Below are positions 34,731 to 44,934 of a stretch of 64,000 bases of DNA, piece after piece. Both the position numbers and the translations under genes were made by a program. Position 1 is the stretch's first letter. Every line of letters starts with the position of its first letter. Source of the stretch: Serratia inhibens (GTDB taxonomy: Bacteria; Pseudomonadota; Gammaproteobacteria; Enterobacterales; Enterobacteriaceae); contig NZ_QYYG01000005.1 in assembly GCF_003591175.1 (NCBI RefSeq), positions 124,001 to 188,000 of the forward strand, in the 5' to 3' direction. The notes beneath the pieces are model-generated. The model saw only the letters and a list, made by a program, of their open reading frames with translations. It was not told where the DNA came from and did not search any database.

Positions 34731-35959
34731 TGGGTCGGCTCCTCGTCGTTGTGCCGCACGGCCTCGACCACCTGATGGAACATTTGGCGCATCCGCTGTT
34801 GGCGGGGCTCTGTGATTTCCGTCTCCTGCGCCAACCGCCGCTCGAAGACCTCATCGACGCTCAGTTCGTTGAGCGTTTCCTTGTCTTGCCGTTCAAGGGC
34901 CTGGCGGCGCTGCTCTTTACTGCGGCGCAGCAATACCACCTCCACCGGCAGTTGATCCGCCAGCAGCTGGATACGGCGTTGAATGTCGCTGAGGTAATCC
35001 TGCGTCGCCACTTCGATATCCAGCCACACCGGCAGTTCTCCCTGATAATCGGCGAACTGCCGCAATTGTTGTTCGATCTGCGTCAAATCGCCCTTGATCA
35101 GTTGCATCGGTTGGAAGCTGGGGATCTCCAGTGCCGTGACCTGTTGCAGGGCGCCTTCGGCGAAATCCACCATAAACACGCTTTTGGCTTTGCCCAACTC
35201 ATCAAAACTGAGCGGGATAGGTGAACCGCTGTAGCGGATATGCTCGGATTTGGCGACGTTTTGCGCCCGGTGAATATGCCCCAACGCAATGTAATCGGCC
35301 GGCGGAAACGCCTGCGCCGGAAAGGCGTCCAGCGTGCCGATATAAATATCGCGCACCGAATCGGAGGTGGTAACCCCCACAGTGGTCAGGTGGCCGGTGG
35401 CGACAATCGGCAAGGCCAGCCCCAGTTCATCGCGGCGTGCGCAGGCTGCCTGGTAAAGCTGCTGATAGTGTTGCGCGATCGCCTCTTGCAACGCCTGCTG
35501 CTTTTGCCCGCCCGATTCGCCGGCGCGGCTGGTTGTCAGATCGCGCGGGCGCAGGAACGGGATGGCGCACAGCACCGCACCCGGTTGGCCGTCGCGCCGG
35601 TTAAGCACCAGGATTTGCTGCCCGATGTCGTTTTGGGCGTTGGCGATCACTGTTGTATTCAGGCAAGAAAGCAATTCACGCGATTCATTCAGGGTTGCCA
35701 CGGAGTCGTGATTACCGCCCAGCACCACCAACTGGCAGCCGGTGCGCTGCAATTCGACCACAAAGCGGTTATACAGCTCGCGGGCGTAGCTCGGCGGCGA
35801 GCCGGTGTCGAACAGATCCCCGGCGACGATCAGCGCATCCACCCGTTGCTGGTCTATTTGCTCGATCAGCCAGCGTAAAAAAGCCTGGTGCTCGGCGGCG
35901 CGGCTTTTGGTGAAAAAGTACTGGCCAAGATGCCAGTCAGAGGTGTGGATCAGGCGCAT
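34727..35959 (-). CDS. sbcD: Exonuclease subunit SbcD
   Basis: A 410-residue Mre11-type manganese nuclease. The metallophosphoesterase motifs are HTSDWHLGQ (residues 5-13), [29 protein letters not shown] and ALGHIHRAQ. It is the nuclease partner of SbcC, which begins inside its stop codon. It diverges from phoB across a 200-base region, the same arrangement as in E. coli. Confidence 0.95.
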   Translation of the reverse strand: MRLIHTSDWHLGQYFFTKSRAAEHQAFLRWLIEQIDQQRVDALIVAGDLFDTGSPPSYARELYNRFVVELQRTGCQLVVLGGNHDSVATLNESRELLSCLNTTVIANAQNDIGQQILVLNRRDGQPGAVLCAIPFLRPRDLTTSRAGESGGQKQQALQEAIAQHYQQLYQAACARRDELGLALPIVATGHLTTVGVTTSDSVRDIYIGTLDAFPAQAFPPADYIALGHIHRAQNVAKSEHIRYSGSPIPLSFDELGKAKSVFMVDFAEGALQQVTALEIPSFQPMQLIKGDLTQIEQQLRQFADYQGELPVWLDIEVATQDYLSDIQRRIQLLADQLPVEVVLLRRSKEQRRQALERQDKETLNELSVDEVFERRLAQETEITEPRQQRMRQMFHQVVEAVRHNDEEPTQ

Positions 35960-36090
35960 GACACTCCCGGGGCGATAGAGTAATGGCAGGGATTATAAAG
36001 GGAATATGATGTTTCTGCGTGACTAGAAATAATCGCTATGCTTACTGCCTACAACAGGCAGGTTTTTTCATGGCTATTTATTTCATAAAT

Positions 36091-36108
36091 CTGTCACAAA
36101 ACTGACGC
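36091..36108 (+). promoter_or_regulatory. Pho box upstream of phoB
   Basis: CTGTCACAAAACTGACGC consists of two 7-base CTGTCAC/CTGACGC-type units separated by an A-rich spacer, matching the PhoB-binding pattern. A -10-like CATAAT follows at 36108-36113. It lies 52 bases before the phoB ATG, as expected for autoactivation under phosphate starvation. Confidence 0.8.
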
Positions 36109-36160
36109 ATAATGGCGCCCGCAATCAACTGTGATCGCTAACACATTGGCAGGATTGACG

Positions 36161-36850
36161 ATGGCAAGACGCATACTGGTGGTGGAAGACGAAGCGCCGA
36201 TCCGTGAGATGGTGTGCTTTGTGTTGGAACAGAATGGTTACCAACCGTTGGAAGCCGAGGATTATGACAGCGCCGTGACGCGCCTGTCTGAGCCGTTCCC
36301 TGATTTGGTGTTGCTCGACTGGATGTTACCCGGCGGTTCCGGTATCCAGTTTATCAAACACATGAAGCGCGAAGCGCTGACCCGCGATATTCCGGTGATG
36401 ATGCTGACCGCACGCGGTGAAGAAGAAGACCGGGTGCGCGGCCTGGAAGTGGGAGCGGACGATTACATTACCAAGCCGTTCTCGCCGAAGGAGCTGGTGG
36501 CGCGCATCAAGGCGGTAATGCGCCGCATTTCACCGATGGCGGTGGAAGAAGTGATTGAAATGCAGGGGCTGAGCCTGGACCCTTCCTCGCACCGCGTAAT
36601 GGCTAATGAGCAGGCGCTGGATATGGGGCCGACCGAGTTCAAACTGCTGCATTTCTTTATGACCCATCCGGAACGTGTTTATAGCCGTGAACAGTTGCTT
36701 AATCACGTCTGGGGCACTAACGTTTATGTGGAAGACCGCACCGTTGACGTGCATATCCGCCGGCTCCGTAAGGCGTTAGAGACCACTGGTCATGACAAAA
36801 TGGTTCAAACCGTTCGGGGCACCGGCTACCGATTCTCAACGCGTTACTGA
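36161..36850 (+). CDS. phoB: Phosphate regulon response regulator PhoB
   Basis: A 229-residue OmpR-type activator of phosphate-starvation genes. The receiver has EDEAP, D53 (LLDWMLPGG) and K105 ([10 protein letters not shown]). The winged helix contains [23 protein letters not shown] and [12 protein letters not shown]. The ATG at 36161 ([11 protein letters not shown]) matches E. coli PhoB; the upstream in-frame ATG would add ten residues. It forms an operon with phoR. Confidence 0.97.
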   Translation: MARRILVVEDEAPIREMVCFVLEQNGYQPLEAEDYDSAVTRLSEPFPDLVLLDWMLPGGSGIQFIKHMKREALTRDIPVMMLTARGEEEDRVRGLEVGADDYITKPFSPKELVARIKAVMRRISPMAVEEVIEMQGLSLDPSSHRVMANEQALDMGPTEFKLLHFFMTHPERVYSREQLLNHVWGTNVYVEDRTVDVHIRRLRKALETTGHDKMVQTVRGTGYRFSTRY

Positions 36851-36874
36851 TCGCGTCGCGCTGGAGAATATGCT

Positions 36875-38191
36875 GTGCTAGAACGCCTTTCCTGGAAGAG
36901 GCTGGCCCTGGAGCTGGCTCTTTTCTGTTTACCTGCCTTGTTGCTGGGGCTGATTTTCGGCTATCTGCCCTGGCTGCTGCTGGCCGCCGTGCTGGCGGCA
37001 CTGGTCTGGAATTTCTATAACCAACTCAAACTTTCCCACTGGCTGTGGGTCGATCGCAGCATGACGCCGCCACCCGGGCGCTGGAGCTGGGAGCCGCTGT
37101 TTTACGGCCTGTACCAGATGCAGCAGCGCAACCGTCGTCGTCGCCGTGAACTGGCGTTGTTGATCAAACGCTTTCGCAGCGGCGCGGAATCGCTGCCCGA
37201 TGCGGTGGTGATGACCACCGTTGAAGGCAATATCTTCTGGTGCAACGGGCTGGCTCAACATCTGCTGGGATTCCGCTGGCCGGAAGACAACGGTCAACAC
37301 ATCCTTAACCTGCTGCGTTACCCGGAGTTCAGCCACTATCTGCAACAGCAGGAGTTCACCCGGCCGCTGACGCTGCAACTCAACAACGAGCACTACGTCG
37401 AGTTCCGCGTGATGCCCTATTCGGAAGGGCAACTGTTGATGGTGGCGCGCGACGTCACCCAAATGCGCCAGCTGGAAGGCGCTCGCCGCAACTTCTTCGC
37501 CAACGTCAGCCATGAGTTGCGTACCCCGCTGACGGTATTGCAGGGCTACCTGGAGATGATGAGCGACGAGGAGCTGGACGGTTCGCTACGCGGCAAGGCG
37601 CTGGGCACCATGCAGGAGCAGACCCGGCGCATGGACGGGCTGGTCAAACAGCTGCTGACGCTGTCGCGCATTGAGGCGGCACCTAACGTCGAGATGAACG
37701 AGCGGGTCGATATTCCGCTGATGTTACGGGTGTTGCAGCGTGAGGCGCAGTCGCTGAGCGGCGGCAACCATGAGATTACCTTCCGGGTGAACGAGCAGCT
37801 CAAGGTGTTCGGCAACGATGACCAACTGCGCAGCGCGGTGTCGAATCTGGTGTATAACGCCGTCAATCACACGCCGAAGGGCACCAATATTGAGGTGAGC
37901 TGGCAACAGACGCCAAACGGCGCGCAGTTCCAGGTCAGCGACAACGGGCCGGGCATCGCCGCCGAACATATTCCTCGCCTGACCGAGCGTTTCTACCGCG
38001 TCGATAAAGCCCGTTCACGCCAGACCGGCGGCAGTGGGCTTGGGCTGGCGATCGTCAAGCATGCGCTCAGCCACCACGATGCGCGGCTGGAGATCCTCAG
38101 CGAACAGGGGAGCGGCACCCGTTTCATTTTTACCTTGCCTAACCGGTTGATTGTTCCCGCAGCTTTATCAGAGAATGCGGTGAAAAATTAA
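36875..38191 (+). CDS. phoR: Phosphate regulon sensor histidine kinase PhoR
   Basis: A 438-residue inner-membrane kinase/phosphatase for PhoB. It has two N-terminal membrane segments (residues 10-55), a cytoplasmic PAS domain ([21 protein letters not shown]), the dimerisation histidine H213 ([23 protein letters not shown]) and an ATPase domain ([28 protein letters not shown]). It starts with GTG at 36875, giving [14 protein letters not shown] as in E. coli. In the Pho system it is kept inactive by PstSCAB-PhoU when phosphate is plentiful. Confidence 0.97.
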   Translation: MLERLSWKRLALELALFCLPALLLGLIFGYLPWLLLAAVLAALVWNFYNQLKLSHWLWVDRSMTPPPGRWSWEPLFYGLYQMQQRNRRRRRELALLIKRFRSGAESLPDAVVMTTVEGNIFWCNGLAQHLLGFRWPEDNGQHILNLLRYPEFSHYLQQQEFTRPLTLQLNNEHYVEFRVMPYSEGQLLMVARDVTQMRQLEGARRNFFANVSHELRTPLTVLQGYLEMMSDEELDGSLRGKALGTMQEQTRRMDGLVKQLLTLSRIEAAPNVEMNERVDIPLMLRVLQREAQSLSGGNHEITFRVNEQLKVFGNDDQLRSAVSNLVYNAVNHTPKGTNIEVSWQQTPNGAQFQVSDNGPGIAAEHIPRLTERFYRVDKARSRQTGGSGLGLAIVKHALSHHDARLEILSEQGSGTRFIFTLPNRLIVPAALSENAVKN

Positions 38192-38207
38192 CGCGCGAGA
38201 GGCTGGC

Positions 38208-39146
38208 ATGATCCGAATTACCCGATGGCTGTTGCTGTGCCTGGCGCTGCTGGCGAGCCGCGGCGCGTTGGCGCAGCCGGACGGGATGTTGTCCGGCAAC
38301 CTGTCGAGCGTCGGCTCCGATACGCTGGCGAACCTGATGGCGCTGTGGGCGCAGGACTTCAGTCAGCACTACCCTAACGTCAATCTGCAGATCCAGGCCG
38401 CCGGCTCTTCAACCGCACCTACCGCGTTGGCGGCGGGCGCGGCGCAGCTTGGGCCCATGAGCAGGCCGATGAAGGCGGCGGAAGTGTCGGCGTTCGAACA
38501 CCGTTATGGCTATGCGCCGCTGGCCGTGCCGGTCGCGGTAGATGCGCTGGTGGTGCTGGTGCATCAGGACAATCCGTTGCGTGGCCTGAACCTGCAGCAG
38601 CTCGATCGCATTTTCTCCTCCACCCGGCGCTGCGGCGAAAGCCGGCCGCTGATGCGTTGGGGGGAACTGGGGTTGACCGGCAGTTGGCAACAGCGCGATC
38701 TGCAGCGTTTCGGGCGAAACTCCGCCTCCGGCACCTACGGCTACTTCAAACTGCGCGCGCTGTGCGGCGGCGACTTTATGCCGCGGGTCAATGAGCTGCC
38801 CGGTTCGGCTTCGGTGGTGCAGGCGGTGGCCGGCTCGCTGAACAGCATTGGCTATGCCAGCATCGGCTTTCGCGCCAGCGGCGTACGGTTGTTGGCGCTG
38901 GCGGAGTCGGGTGAAAACTACATCACCCCCAATGACGCCAACGTGCGCAACGGCAGCTATCCACTGTCGCGCTATCTGTACATTTACATCAACAAGGCCC
39001 CCAACCAACCGCTGGAGCCGCTGACTGCGGCATTTCTCGATCGCGTGCTGTCCGATACCGGACAAAATCTGGTCAATCATGACGGTTACTTGCCGCTGCC
39101 ACCCGACACGCTGCATAAAACCCGCCTGGCGCTGGGCCTGAAATAG
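38208..39146 (+). CDS. PstS-like phosphate-binding protein
   Basis: A 312-residue exported protein (signal peptide about residues 1-22, ending GALA). It has the PBP-like domain of the PstS family: [43 protein letters not shown], and the serine-rich loop [12 protein letters not shown]. It starts 16 bases after the phoR stop, so it is probably co-transcribed with phoBR. No pstCAB genes are near. It could feed phosphate to the main Pst complex or modulate PhoR; both are inferences. Confidence 0.8.
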   Translation: MIRITRWLLLCLALLASRGALAQPDGMLSGNLSSVGSDTLANLMALWAQDFSQHYPNVNLQIQAAGSSTAPTALAAGAAQLGPMSRPMKAAEVSAFEHRYGYAPLAVPVAVDALVVLVHQDNPLRGLNLQQLDRIFSSTRRCGESRPLMRWGELGLTGSWQQRDLQRFGRNSASGTYGYFKLRALCGGDFMPRVNELPGSASVVQAVAGSLNSIGYASIGFRASGVRLLALAESGENYITPNDANVRNGSYPLSRYLYIYINKAPNQPLEPLTAAFLDRVLSDTGQNLVNHDGYLPLPPDTLHKTRLALGLK

Positions 39147-39258
39147 CCTTCCATCGGACGTTGCGCGGCGTCCAACATGAATTTCTCTCAATACCAATGA
39201 AAATTCTTCCATTGCCGCCCGGCAATCGGCGTGACAGGATGCTTCTCAATAAGGATTT

Positions 39259-39274
39259 AGACGTCTGGATGTCC
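39259..39274 (+). promoter_or_regulatory. MetJ box pair
   Basis: AGACGTCT (39259-39266) is a perfect met box. It is followed directly by a second, weaker unit GGATGTCC (5 of 8). MetJ binds tandem 8-base units, so this suggests repression by S-adenosylmethionine. It lies 85 bases before the start of a methionine-synthase-like gene. Confidence 0.65.
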
Positions 39275-39358
39275 ATTGTAACCCGGCGTAATAGTTCACA
39301 CTGTCAATCATTGAAGCAAAGAGGCCCGATCCTTTGCCTGTCACCGGGAGTTAATAAT

Positions 39359-40465
39359 ATGTGCGATTGCAACCATGCCTTTCACGCTGACGTTGTCGGT
39401 AGCCTGTTGCGACCTGCGGCACTGAAAACCGCTCGCCAGCAATTCCAGCAAGGCGAAATCGATGCCGCCCGGTTGCGGGCGGTTGAGGACGAGCAGATTC
39501 GCCTGGCGGTGGCAAAACAGAAAGACCTCGGTTTGGCGGTGGTGACGGACGGCGAATTTCGCCGTGCGTGGTGGCACTTCGACTTCCTGGAAGGGCTGGA
39601 CGGCGTGGAAGGTTATGATGCGGAGCAGGGGATCCAGTTCAACGGCGTGCAAACCCGGGCGCGCAGCATCAAGGTGGTCGGCAAATTGGGTTTTAACCCC
39701 CAGCACCCGATGCTGGCGGATTTTCGCTTCCTGAAGGCGACGGCCGGCGATGCAGTGCCGAAAATGACCATTCCCAGCCCGAGCGTGCTGCACTTCCGCG
39801 GCGGGCGCAAGGCGATCGACAGCCAGGTGTACCCGGATCTGAACGCCTATTTTGACGATTTGGCGCAGACCTACCGTGATGCGATCAAGGCGTTTTATGA
39901 TGCCGGCTGCCGCTATCTGCAACTGGATGACACCGTCTGGGCTTATCTGTGCTCGGACGATCAACGGCGGCAGATCCGCGAGCGCGGTGAGGATCCGGAT
40001 CGTCTGGCGAAGATCTATGCCGACGTGTTGAACGCGGCGATCGCCGGCAAGCCGAACGATCTGACTATCGGCTTGCACGTGTGTCGCGGTAATTTCCGCT
40101 CTACCTGGATCTCCGAAGGCGGCTACGAGCCAGTGGCGGAAATCCTGTTCGGCCAGGTGAATATCGACGCTTTCTTCCTGGAGTACGATAACGAGCGCTC
40201 CGGTGGTTTCGAGCCGCTGCGCTTTATCAAACCCGGTAAACAGCAGGTGGTGCTGGGCCTGATCACCACCAAAAACGGCGAGCTGGAGGAGCCGGAACAG
40301 GTGAAACAGCGCCTGGAGGAGGCTGCGCAGTTTGTCGATCGCCGCCAACTTTGCCTCAGCACCCAGTGCGGGTTTGCCTCGACCGAAGAGGGCAATAGTC
40401 TGAGCGAACAGCAGCAGTGGAATAAACTGCAAAGCGTGGTGAATATTGCCCGAGAGGTTTGGTAA
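39359..40465 (+). CDS. MetE C-terminal-domain methionine synthase-like protein
   Basis: The 368-residue protein is equivalent to the catalytic C-terminal half of cobalamin-independent methionine synthase (COG0620, YxjG/YxjH type). Zinc-binding residues are all visible: H240 and C242 (GLHVCRGNFRS), E275 (FFLEYDNERSG) and C337 (LSTQCGFAS). The ATG at 39359 follows GGGAG at good spacing, excluding a 66-residue N-terminal extension. A MetJ box upstream supports a role in methionine metabolism. The methyl donor may differ from that of full MetE, since the N-terminal domain is missing. Confidence 0.85.
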   Translation: MCDCNHAFHADVVGSLLRPAALKTARQQFQQGEIDAARLRAVEDEQIRLAVAKQKDLGLAVVTDGEFRRAWWHFDFLEGLDGVEGYDAEQGIQFNGVQTRARSIKVVGKLGFNPQHPMLADFRFLKATAGDAVPKMTIPSPSVLHFRGGRKAIDSQVYPDLNAYFDDLAQTYRDAIKAFYDAGCRYLQLDDTVWAYLCSDDQRRQIRERGEDPDRLAKIYADVLNAAIAGKPNDLTIGLHVCRGNFRSTWISEGGYEPVAEILFGQVNIDAFFLEYDNERSGGFEPLRFIKPGKQQVVLGLITTKNGELEEPEQVKQRLEEAAQFVDRRQLCLSTQCGFASTEEGNSLSEQQQWNKLQSVVNIAREVW

Positions 40466-41035
40466 GCCCCGGGAACCCGTTCAGGCCACGCGGAAATCGA
40501 CCTTTTATTGGCGTTTTCGCGCGGTCTTAAGCCGGATGTTTCACGGTTTGTGAATGCGTCGTTCATAAATGATACAAATCATGTAGTGCATATTTATTGA
40601 TAGCCACTATGATCGACTGGTGACAAAAGATTATCTGGTCGATAGCTCTGGTTTTTATCGCACGACTTGCCTTTCAACGCTATAAACGTTTAACTTAGCC
40701 CCCGTTGTCGGACTAAACCTCCATTTTTACCCGTCATGCTTGAAGCTGCCTCCGTGTTGGCTGCGCTCACTTACCCGCATCGCTTACCTCAGTAAGCCCA
40801 TCGGATAAGCTCCTTTGCCGCCTGATGCAACTCCAATTATCTTGGGTATATAACTTATAAAACTCTGCCCATCATCATGAGCGGTCTATTTCGGATAAGG
40901 ACAAAGCGCCGGACGTTATGCGTTTTCTGCTCTTATTGACCTCGCGATGAAAGGACAAGCCGGCAACCGGGTGGGGGCGTCACGTCACCACGATATCGGG
41001 TATTTTTTTCATTTGAACAGGCAACACGACATCTT
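40466..41035. other. Intergenic region upstream of brnQ
   Basis: A 570-base gap with no convincing gene. It contains a second ERIC copy (40727-40850) and AT-rich DNA near 40560-40680 that may hold promoters. Nothing else was recognised. Confidence 0.5.
40727..40850. repeat. ERIC element, standard length
   Basis: About 124 bases bounded by TTACCCGTCATGCTTGAAGC and CTCCAATTATCTTGGGTATA, with inverted ends and an inner CTTACCTCAGTAAG dyad. The right half (AAGCTCCTTTGCCGCCTGATGCAACTCC) matches the same part of the 10833-11033 copy. It lies upstream of brnQ. Confidence 0.8.
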
Positions 41036-42355
41036 ATGAGTCATCGTTTAACGTCAAAAGATATTATGGCACTGGGTTTTATGACCTTTGCCTTATTTGT
41101 CGGCGCAGGGAACATCATTTTCCCGCCGATGGTCGGTTTACAGTCCGGTGAGCACGTCTGGACCGCAGCAATCGGCTTCCTGATTACCGCAGTCGGTTTG
41201 CCGGTGATAACCGTGATCGCTCTGGCGCGCGTCGGCGGCGGTATAGACGCCCTTAGCTCACCGATTGGCCGCAGCGCAGGTTTGCTGCTGGCGACGGTCT
41301 GCTATCTGGCGGTTGGCCCACTGTTCGCCACCCCGCGTACCGCGACCGTATCCTTTGAAGTGGGCATTGCCCCCCTGACCGGCGACGGCGCCATGCCGCT
41401 GTTTATCTACAGCCTGGTGTATTTCGCGCTGGTCATCGGCATTTCTCTCTATCCGGGCCGCCTGCTCGATACCGTGGGCCACGTGTTGGCTCCGCTGAAA
41501 ATCGTTGCGCTCGGCGCACTCGGCATCGCCGCGCTGGTTTGGCCGGCGGGCACGCCCATCCCGGCAACCGACATTTATCAGCACGTTCCTTTCTCTTCCG
41601 GCTTCGTTAACGGCTATTTGACCATGGATACGCTGGGCGCGCTGGTGTTCGGCATCGTCATCGTTAACGCTGCGCGTTCCCGCGGCGTGAAAGATGCCGG
41701 CCTGCTGACGCGTTACACCATTTTGGCCGGCCTGATCGCCGGCGTGGGTCTGACGCTGGTTTATCTGAGCCTGTTCAAGCTGGGTTCCGGCAGCGGCGTG
41801 CTGGTGCCGGATGCGACCAACGGTGCGGTGATCCTGCACGCCTATGTGCAAAACACCTTCGGTGGATTGGGCAGCTTCTTCCTGGCGGCGCTGATCTTCA
41901 TCGCCTGTATGGTGACTGCGGTAGGCCTGACCTGTGCCTGCGCCGAGTTCTTTGCTCAGTACCTGCCGTTCTCTTACAAGACGCTGGTGTTTATTCTGGG
42001 CCTGTTCTCGATGGTGGTTTCCAACCTGGGCCTGAGCCATCTGATCCAGATCTCTATCCCGGTACTGACCGCGATTTACCCGCCGTGTATCGTGCTGGTG
42101 GTATTGAGCTTCACCCTGCGTTGGTGGAACAGCGCGACGCGCATCGTGGCGCCGGTGATGCTGGTCAGCCTGTTGTTTGGTATCCTTGACGCGGTGAAGG
42201 CGTCCACCTTCCAGCATCTGTTGCCGGAGTGGACCAATCACTTGCCATTGGCTGCGCAGGGGCTGGCATGGTTGTCGCCTTCTCTGCTGATGCTGGTGTT
42301 GGTCGCGATTTATGACCGGGTTTGTACGCGTTCTGAAGTGACCGCGCACCAATAA
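41036..42355 (+). CDS. brnQ: Branched-chain amino acid transporter BrnQ
   Basis: A 439-residue inner-membrane carrier (LIVCS family) with about 12 helices that imports Leu, Ile and Val with sodium or protons. It opens [31 protein letters not shown], the family signature, and has the conserved [13 protein letters not shown] and TCACAEFF segments. Its place after phoR and before proY is the same as in E. coli. A strong hairpin terminator follows. Confidence 0.95.
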   Translation: MSHRLTSKDIMALGFMTFALFVGAGNIIFPPMVGLQSGEHVWTAAIGFLITAVGLPVITVIALARVGGGIDALSSPIGRSAGLLLATVCYLAVGPLFATPRTATVSFEVGIAPLTGDGAMPLFIYSLVYFALVIGISLYPGRLLDTVGHVLAPLKIVALGALGIAALVWPAGTPIPATDIYQHVPFSSGFVNGYLTMDTLGALVFGIVIVNAARSRGVKDAGLLTRYTILAGLIAGVGLTLVYLSLFKLGSGSGVLVPDATNGAVILHAYVQNTFGGLGSFFLAALIFIACMVTAVGLTCACAEFFAQYLPFSYKTLVFILGLFSMVVSNLGLSHLIQISIPVLTAIYPPCIVLVVLSFTLRWWNSATRIVAPVMLVSLLFGILDAVKASTFQHLLPEWTNHLPLAAQGLAWLSPSLLMLVLVAIYDRVCTRSEVTAHQ

Positions 42356-42374
42356 TCCCCCGGCTTGGTCTAGG

Positions 42375-42400
42375 GCCACGGACTTGTCCGTGGCTTTTTT
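42375..42400 (+). terminator. brnQ intrinsic terminator
   Basis: GCCACGGAC / GTCCGTGGC (42375-42383 and 42386-42394) forms a near-perfect stem followed by six Ts. Confidence 0.88.
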
Positions 42401-42425
42401 ACGTTTAAAAACACGGGTTATTTTC

Positions 42426-43832
42426 ATGCAACAACAGTCACCCTCCGCCCCCGCGGCCAATAAGCTGAAGCGCGGTCTCAGCACGCGTCATATCCGCTTT
42501 ATGGCTCTCGGCTCGGCCATCGGCACCGGCCTGTTCTACGGTTCGGCGGATGCCATTAAAATGGCCGGCCCGAGCGTTTTACTGGCGTATCTGATTGGCG
42601 GTATCGTCGCCTTTATCATCATGCGCGCCCTGGGCGAGATGTCGGTCAACAACCCGCAGGCCAGCTCGTTTTCCCGCTATGCGCAGGACTATCTTGGCCC
42701 GATGGCCGGGTATATCACCGGTTGGACCTACTGTTTTGAAATCCTGATCGTCGCCATCGCCGACGTGACCGCGTTCGGTATTTATATGGGCGTCTGGTTC
42801 CCCGAGGTGCCGCACTGGATTTGGGTGCTGAGCGTGGTGCTGGTGATCGGGGCCATCAACCTGATGAGCGTGAAGGTGTTCGGTGAGCTGGAGTTCTGGT
42901 TCTCGTTCTTCAAGGTCGCCACTATCATCATCATGATCGCCGCCGGTATCGGCATCATCATTTGGGGGATTGGCAACGGCGGGCAACCGACCGGCATTCA
43001 TAACCTGTGGTCCAACGGCGGCTTCTTCAGCAACGGCTTTATCGGCATGATCCTGTCGCTGCAACTGGTGATGTTTGCCTACGGCGGCATCGAGATCATC
43101 GGTATCACCGCCGGTGAAGCCAAGGACCCGAAAACGTCGATTCCCAAGGCCATCAACTCGGTACCGTGGCGTATCCTGGTGTTCTACGTCGGTACGCTGT
43201 TCGTCATCATGTCGATTTATCCGTGGAATCAGGTGGGCACCAACGGCAGCCCCTTTGTGCTGACCTTCCAGCACATGGGCATTACCGTAGCCGCCGGCAT
43301 CCTCAACTTTGTGGTGATCACCGCGTCGCTGTCGGCGATTAACAGCGATGTGTTCGGCGTGGGCCGCATGCTGCACGGGATGGCCGAGCAGGGCCATGCG
43401 CCGAAAATGTTCGGCAAGGTGTCGAAACGCGGCATTCCGTGGGTCACGGTGTTGGTGATGATGCTGGCGCTGTTGCTGGCGGTGTATCTCAACTACATCA
43501 TGCCGGAAAACGTGTTCCTGGTGATTGCCTCGTTGGCTACCTTTGCCACCGTGTGGGTGTGGATCATGATCCTGTGCTCGCAAATTGCCTTCCGCCGCAG
43601 CCTGAGCAAAGATCAGGTGAAAAAACTGGCGTTCCCGCTGCGCGGCGGCGTGTTCACCTCCGTGGTCGCGATTATCTTCCTGGCGTTCATCATTGGCCTG
43701 ATTGGCTACTTCCCAACCACCCGCGTATCGCTTTACGCCGGTCTGGTGTGGGTGGCGGTGTTGCTGGCGGGTTATTACTTCAAGGTCAACCGCCAGAAGA
43801 AGCGGGCGGTGCTGGCGCAGCAGCAGGATTGA
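42426..43832 (+). CDS. proY: Proline-specific permease ProY
   Basis: A 468-residue amino acid-polyamine-organocation permease with 12 hydrophobic segments. It is nearly collinear with E. coli Pro[58 protein letters not shown] and [26 protein letters not shown]. The ATG at 42426 is preferred to one at 42384, which overlaps the brnQ terminator. In E. coli it is cryptic or weakly expressed; substrate is proline. A terminator follows. Confidence 0.92.
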   Translation: MQQQSPSAPAANKLKRGLSTRHIRFMALGSAIGTGLFYGSADAIKMAGPSVLLAYLIGGIVAFIIMRALGEMSVNNPQASSFSRYAQDYLGPMAGYITGWTYCFEILIVAIADVTAFGIYMGVWFPEVPHWIWVLSVVLVIGAINLMSVKVFGELEFWFSFFKVATIIIMIAAGIGIIIWGIGNGGQPTGIHNLWSNGGFFSNGFIGMILSLQLVMFAYGGIEIIGITAGEAKDPKTSIPKAINSVPWRILVFYVGTLFVIMSIYPWNQVGTNGSPFVLTFQHMGITVAAGILNFVVITASLSAINSDVFGVGRMLHGMAEQGHAPKMFGKVSKRGIPWVTVLVMMLALLLAVYLNYIMPENVFLVIASLATFATVWVWIMILCSQIAFRRSLSKDQVKKLAFPLRGGVFTSVVAIIFLAFIIGLIGYFPTTRVSLYAGLVWVAVLLAGYYFKVNRQKKRAVLAQQQD

Positions 43833-43837
43833 AAATG

Positions 43838-43866
43838 AAAACACCGGCCGGCGCCGGTGTTTTTTT
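43838..43866 (+). terminator. proY intrinsic terminator
   Basis: AACACCGGC / GCCGGTGTT (43840-43848 and 43853-43861) with a CGGC loop runs into a T-tract. It also lies just downstream of the convergent higA gene. Confidence 0.88.
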
Positions 43867-43886
43867 AAGCTCATTGTTCTGGTCTG

Positions 43887-44174
43887 TCAGGCAAAATCCA
43901 GTTTGCGCAGTTTCGATAGGTCAATGGATTGTCTGGCGTGCCAGAGATCGTAGGCATCCTGCATTCCCATCCAGACATGTTCGGAACTGCCGATAACAAT
44001 CGATAAACGTATAGCCATTTCCGGTGAGATATCGGACTTGCCGGTAATCAGACGTTGAACCGTTGATGGCGCTACATCAAGCGCTCTGGCCAGGCCGCGC
44101 GCGCTAAGCTGCAATGTCTCCATCGTTTCCTTGAGCAGTTCTCCGGGATGTGGCGGGTTATGCATGTGGCTCAT
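43887..44174 (-). CDS. higA: HigA-type antitoxin (XRE family)
   Basis: A 95-residue DNA-binding protein. It opens MSHMHNPPHPGELLKETMETL, the HigA/VapI signature, then a helix-turn-helix (ARGLARALDVAPSTVQRLITGKSDISPEMAIRLSIVIG). HigA proteins bind and neutralise HigB mRNA interferases and repress their own promoter. Its ATG overlaps by one base the stop of the upstream toxin frame, the standard toxin-first order of higBA modules. The toxin frame itself is broken (next entry). Confidence 0.9.
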   Translation of the reverse strand: MSHMHNPPHPGELLKETMETLQLSARGLARALDVAPSTVQRLITGKSDISPEMAIRLSIVIGSSEHVWMGMQDAYDLWHARQSIDLSKLRKLDFA

Positions 44175-44451
44175 CAGTGATAATCCTCATAATTGACGAT
44201 ATAGATATCCCCCTCGGACAATTCAAACGTAATTCGCCAGTTGCCAGTGACGGTGATTGACCACAGTCCTGTTCGATCGCCCGTCAGCGAATGAAGAAAG
44301 AACCCGGGGAGATCTACATCATTGATTTCCTTAGCCAGATCCAACACGCTCAGACGGAGGCTGATTTTTTCGCCTGTTTGGCATCGATGCCAGCCGTTGA
44401 ACCAGTTTCAAAGAATTTCTTGAGTCCTTTATGCCTGAAGCTTTTTATCAT
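44174..44451 (-). pseudogene. higB: HigB-type toxin gene with a one-base frameshift
   Basis: Translation from ATG at 44451 gives a HigB N-terminus (MIKSFRHKGLKKFFETG, then GIDAKQAKK) that stops after about 33 codons. Adding one base at the run of six As (plus-strand Ts 44365-44370) restores a 92-residue HigB to the end: SLRLSVLDLAKEIND, then DRTGLWSITVTGNWRITFEL and a stop overlapping higA. HigB is a RelE-fold, ribosome-dependent mRNA cleaving toxin. The frameshift should inactivate it unless ribosome or polymerase slippage on the A-run restores the frame. A sequencing error in a homopolymer is also possible. Confidence 0.75.
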
Positions 44452-44535
44452 CCTGATGGCTCCATGGGTGTTGCGTTACACGAATCATAGTCAGGTGTTG
44501 CGCACAGCGCAACGGTTTATGTTGACCCTTGCAGA

Positions 44536-44799
44536 CTATCGTCTATCCTCGGGTTCATCGTCACCCGAGCCGCGTGCTTCAACGCGCAAACTACTGTCGC
44601 ACAGCCGTTCTTCCTTGCCCTCGCCGGCGCAGCGCGCCAGCACTTCACGGATATCCTGCATGCTGCTGCTGAGGGCGCTTAGCGAGGGTTGCAGCGTGCG
44701 GCTCATGCGGCTTTCATCCTGCGAGGCGCTATGCAGGCAACCGATAAACATCAGGGTGGCCAGCAGGGTAAACAACCGGTGTTTTAACGATTTCAGCAA
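44536..44799 (-). CDS. Small putative lipoprotein
   Basis: Start at TTG 44799 would give about 87 residues: a basic-hydrophobic signal (LKSLKHRLFTLLATLMFIGC) with a lipobox-like FIGC, then a polar mature part with two further cysteines and an acidic, arginine-rich tail. A GAAGAAGAGA purine stretch precedes the TTG. The frame extends upstream to an ATG at 44889 without a ribosome site. No family is recognised. It may belong with the mscS-type gene upstream on the same strand. Confidence 0.4.
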   Translation of the reverse strand: MLKSLKHRLFTLLATLMFIGCLHSASQDESRMSRTLQPSLSALSSSMQDIREVLARCAGEGKEERLCDSSLRVEARGSGDDEPEDRR

Positions 44800-44934
44800 A
44801 GGTGTCTCTTCTTCTGTGCGGCCGGAGGAAAGGCACATTAATGCCGTTTTAATCGCAGAAGAAAAGCGCCTGGAGACATCTGCTGGCAATCGGCAGAGAA
44901 GTATTACCAGCAGACATGATTACGTCAGCCTGCG

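Noticed and set aside
39161-39358. Longer N-terminus for the methionine-synthase-like gene
   Set aside because: The extension covers the MetJ box region, has no ribosome site and no family similarity.
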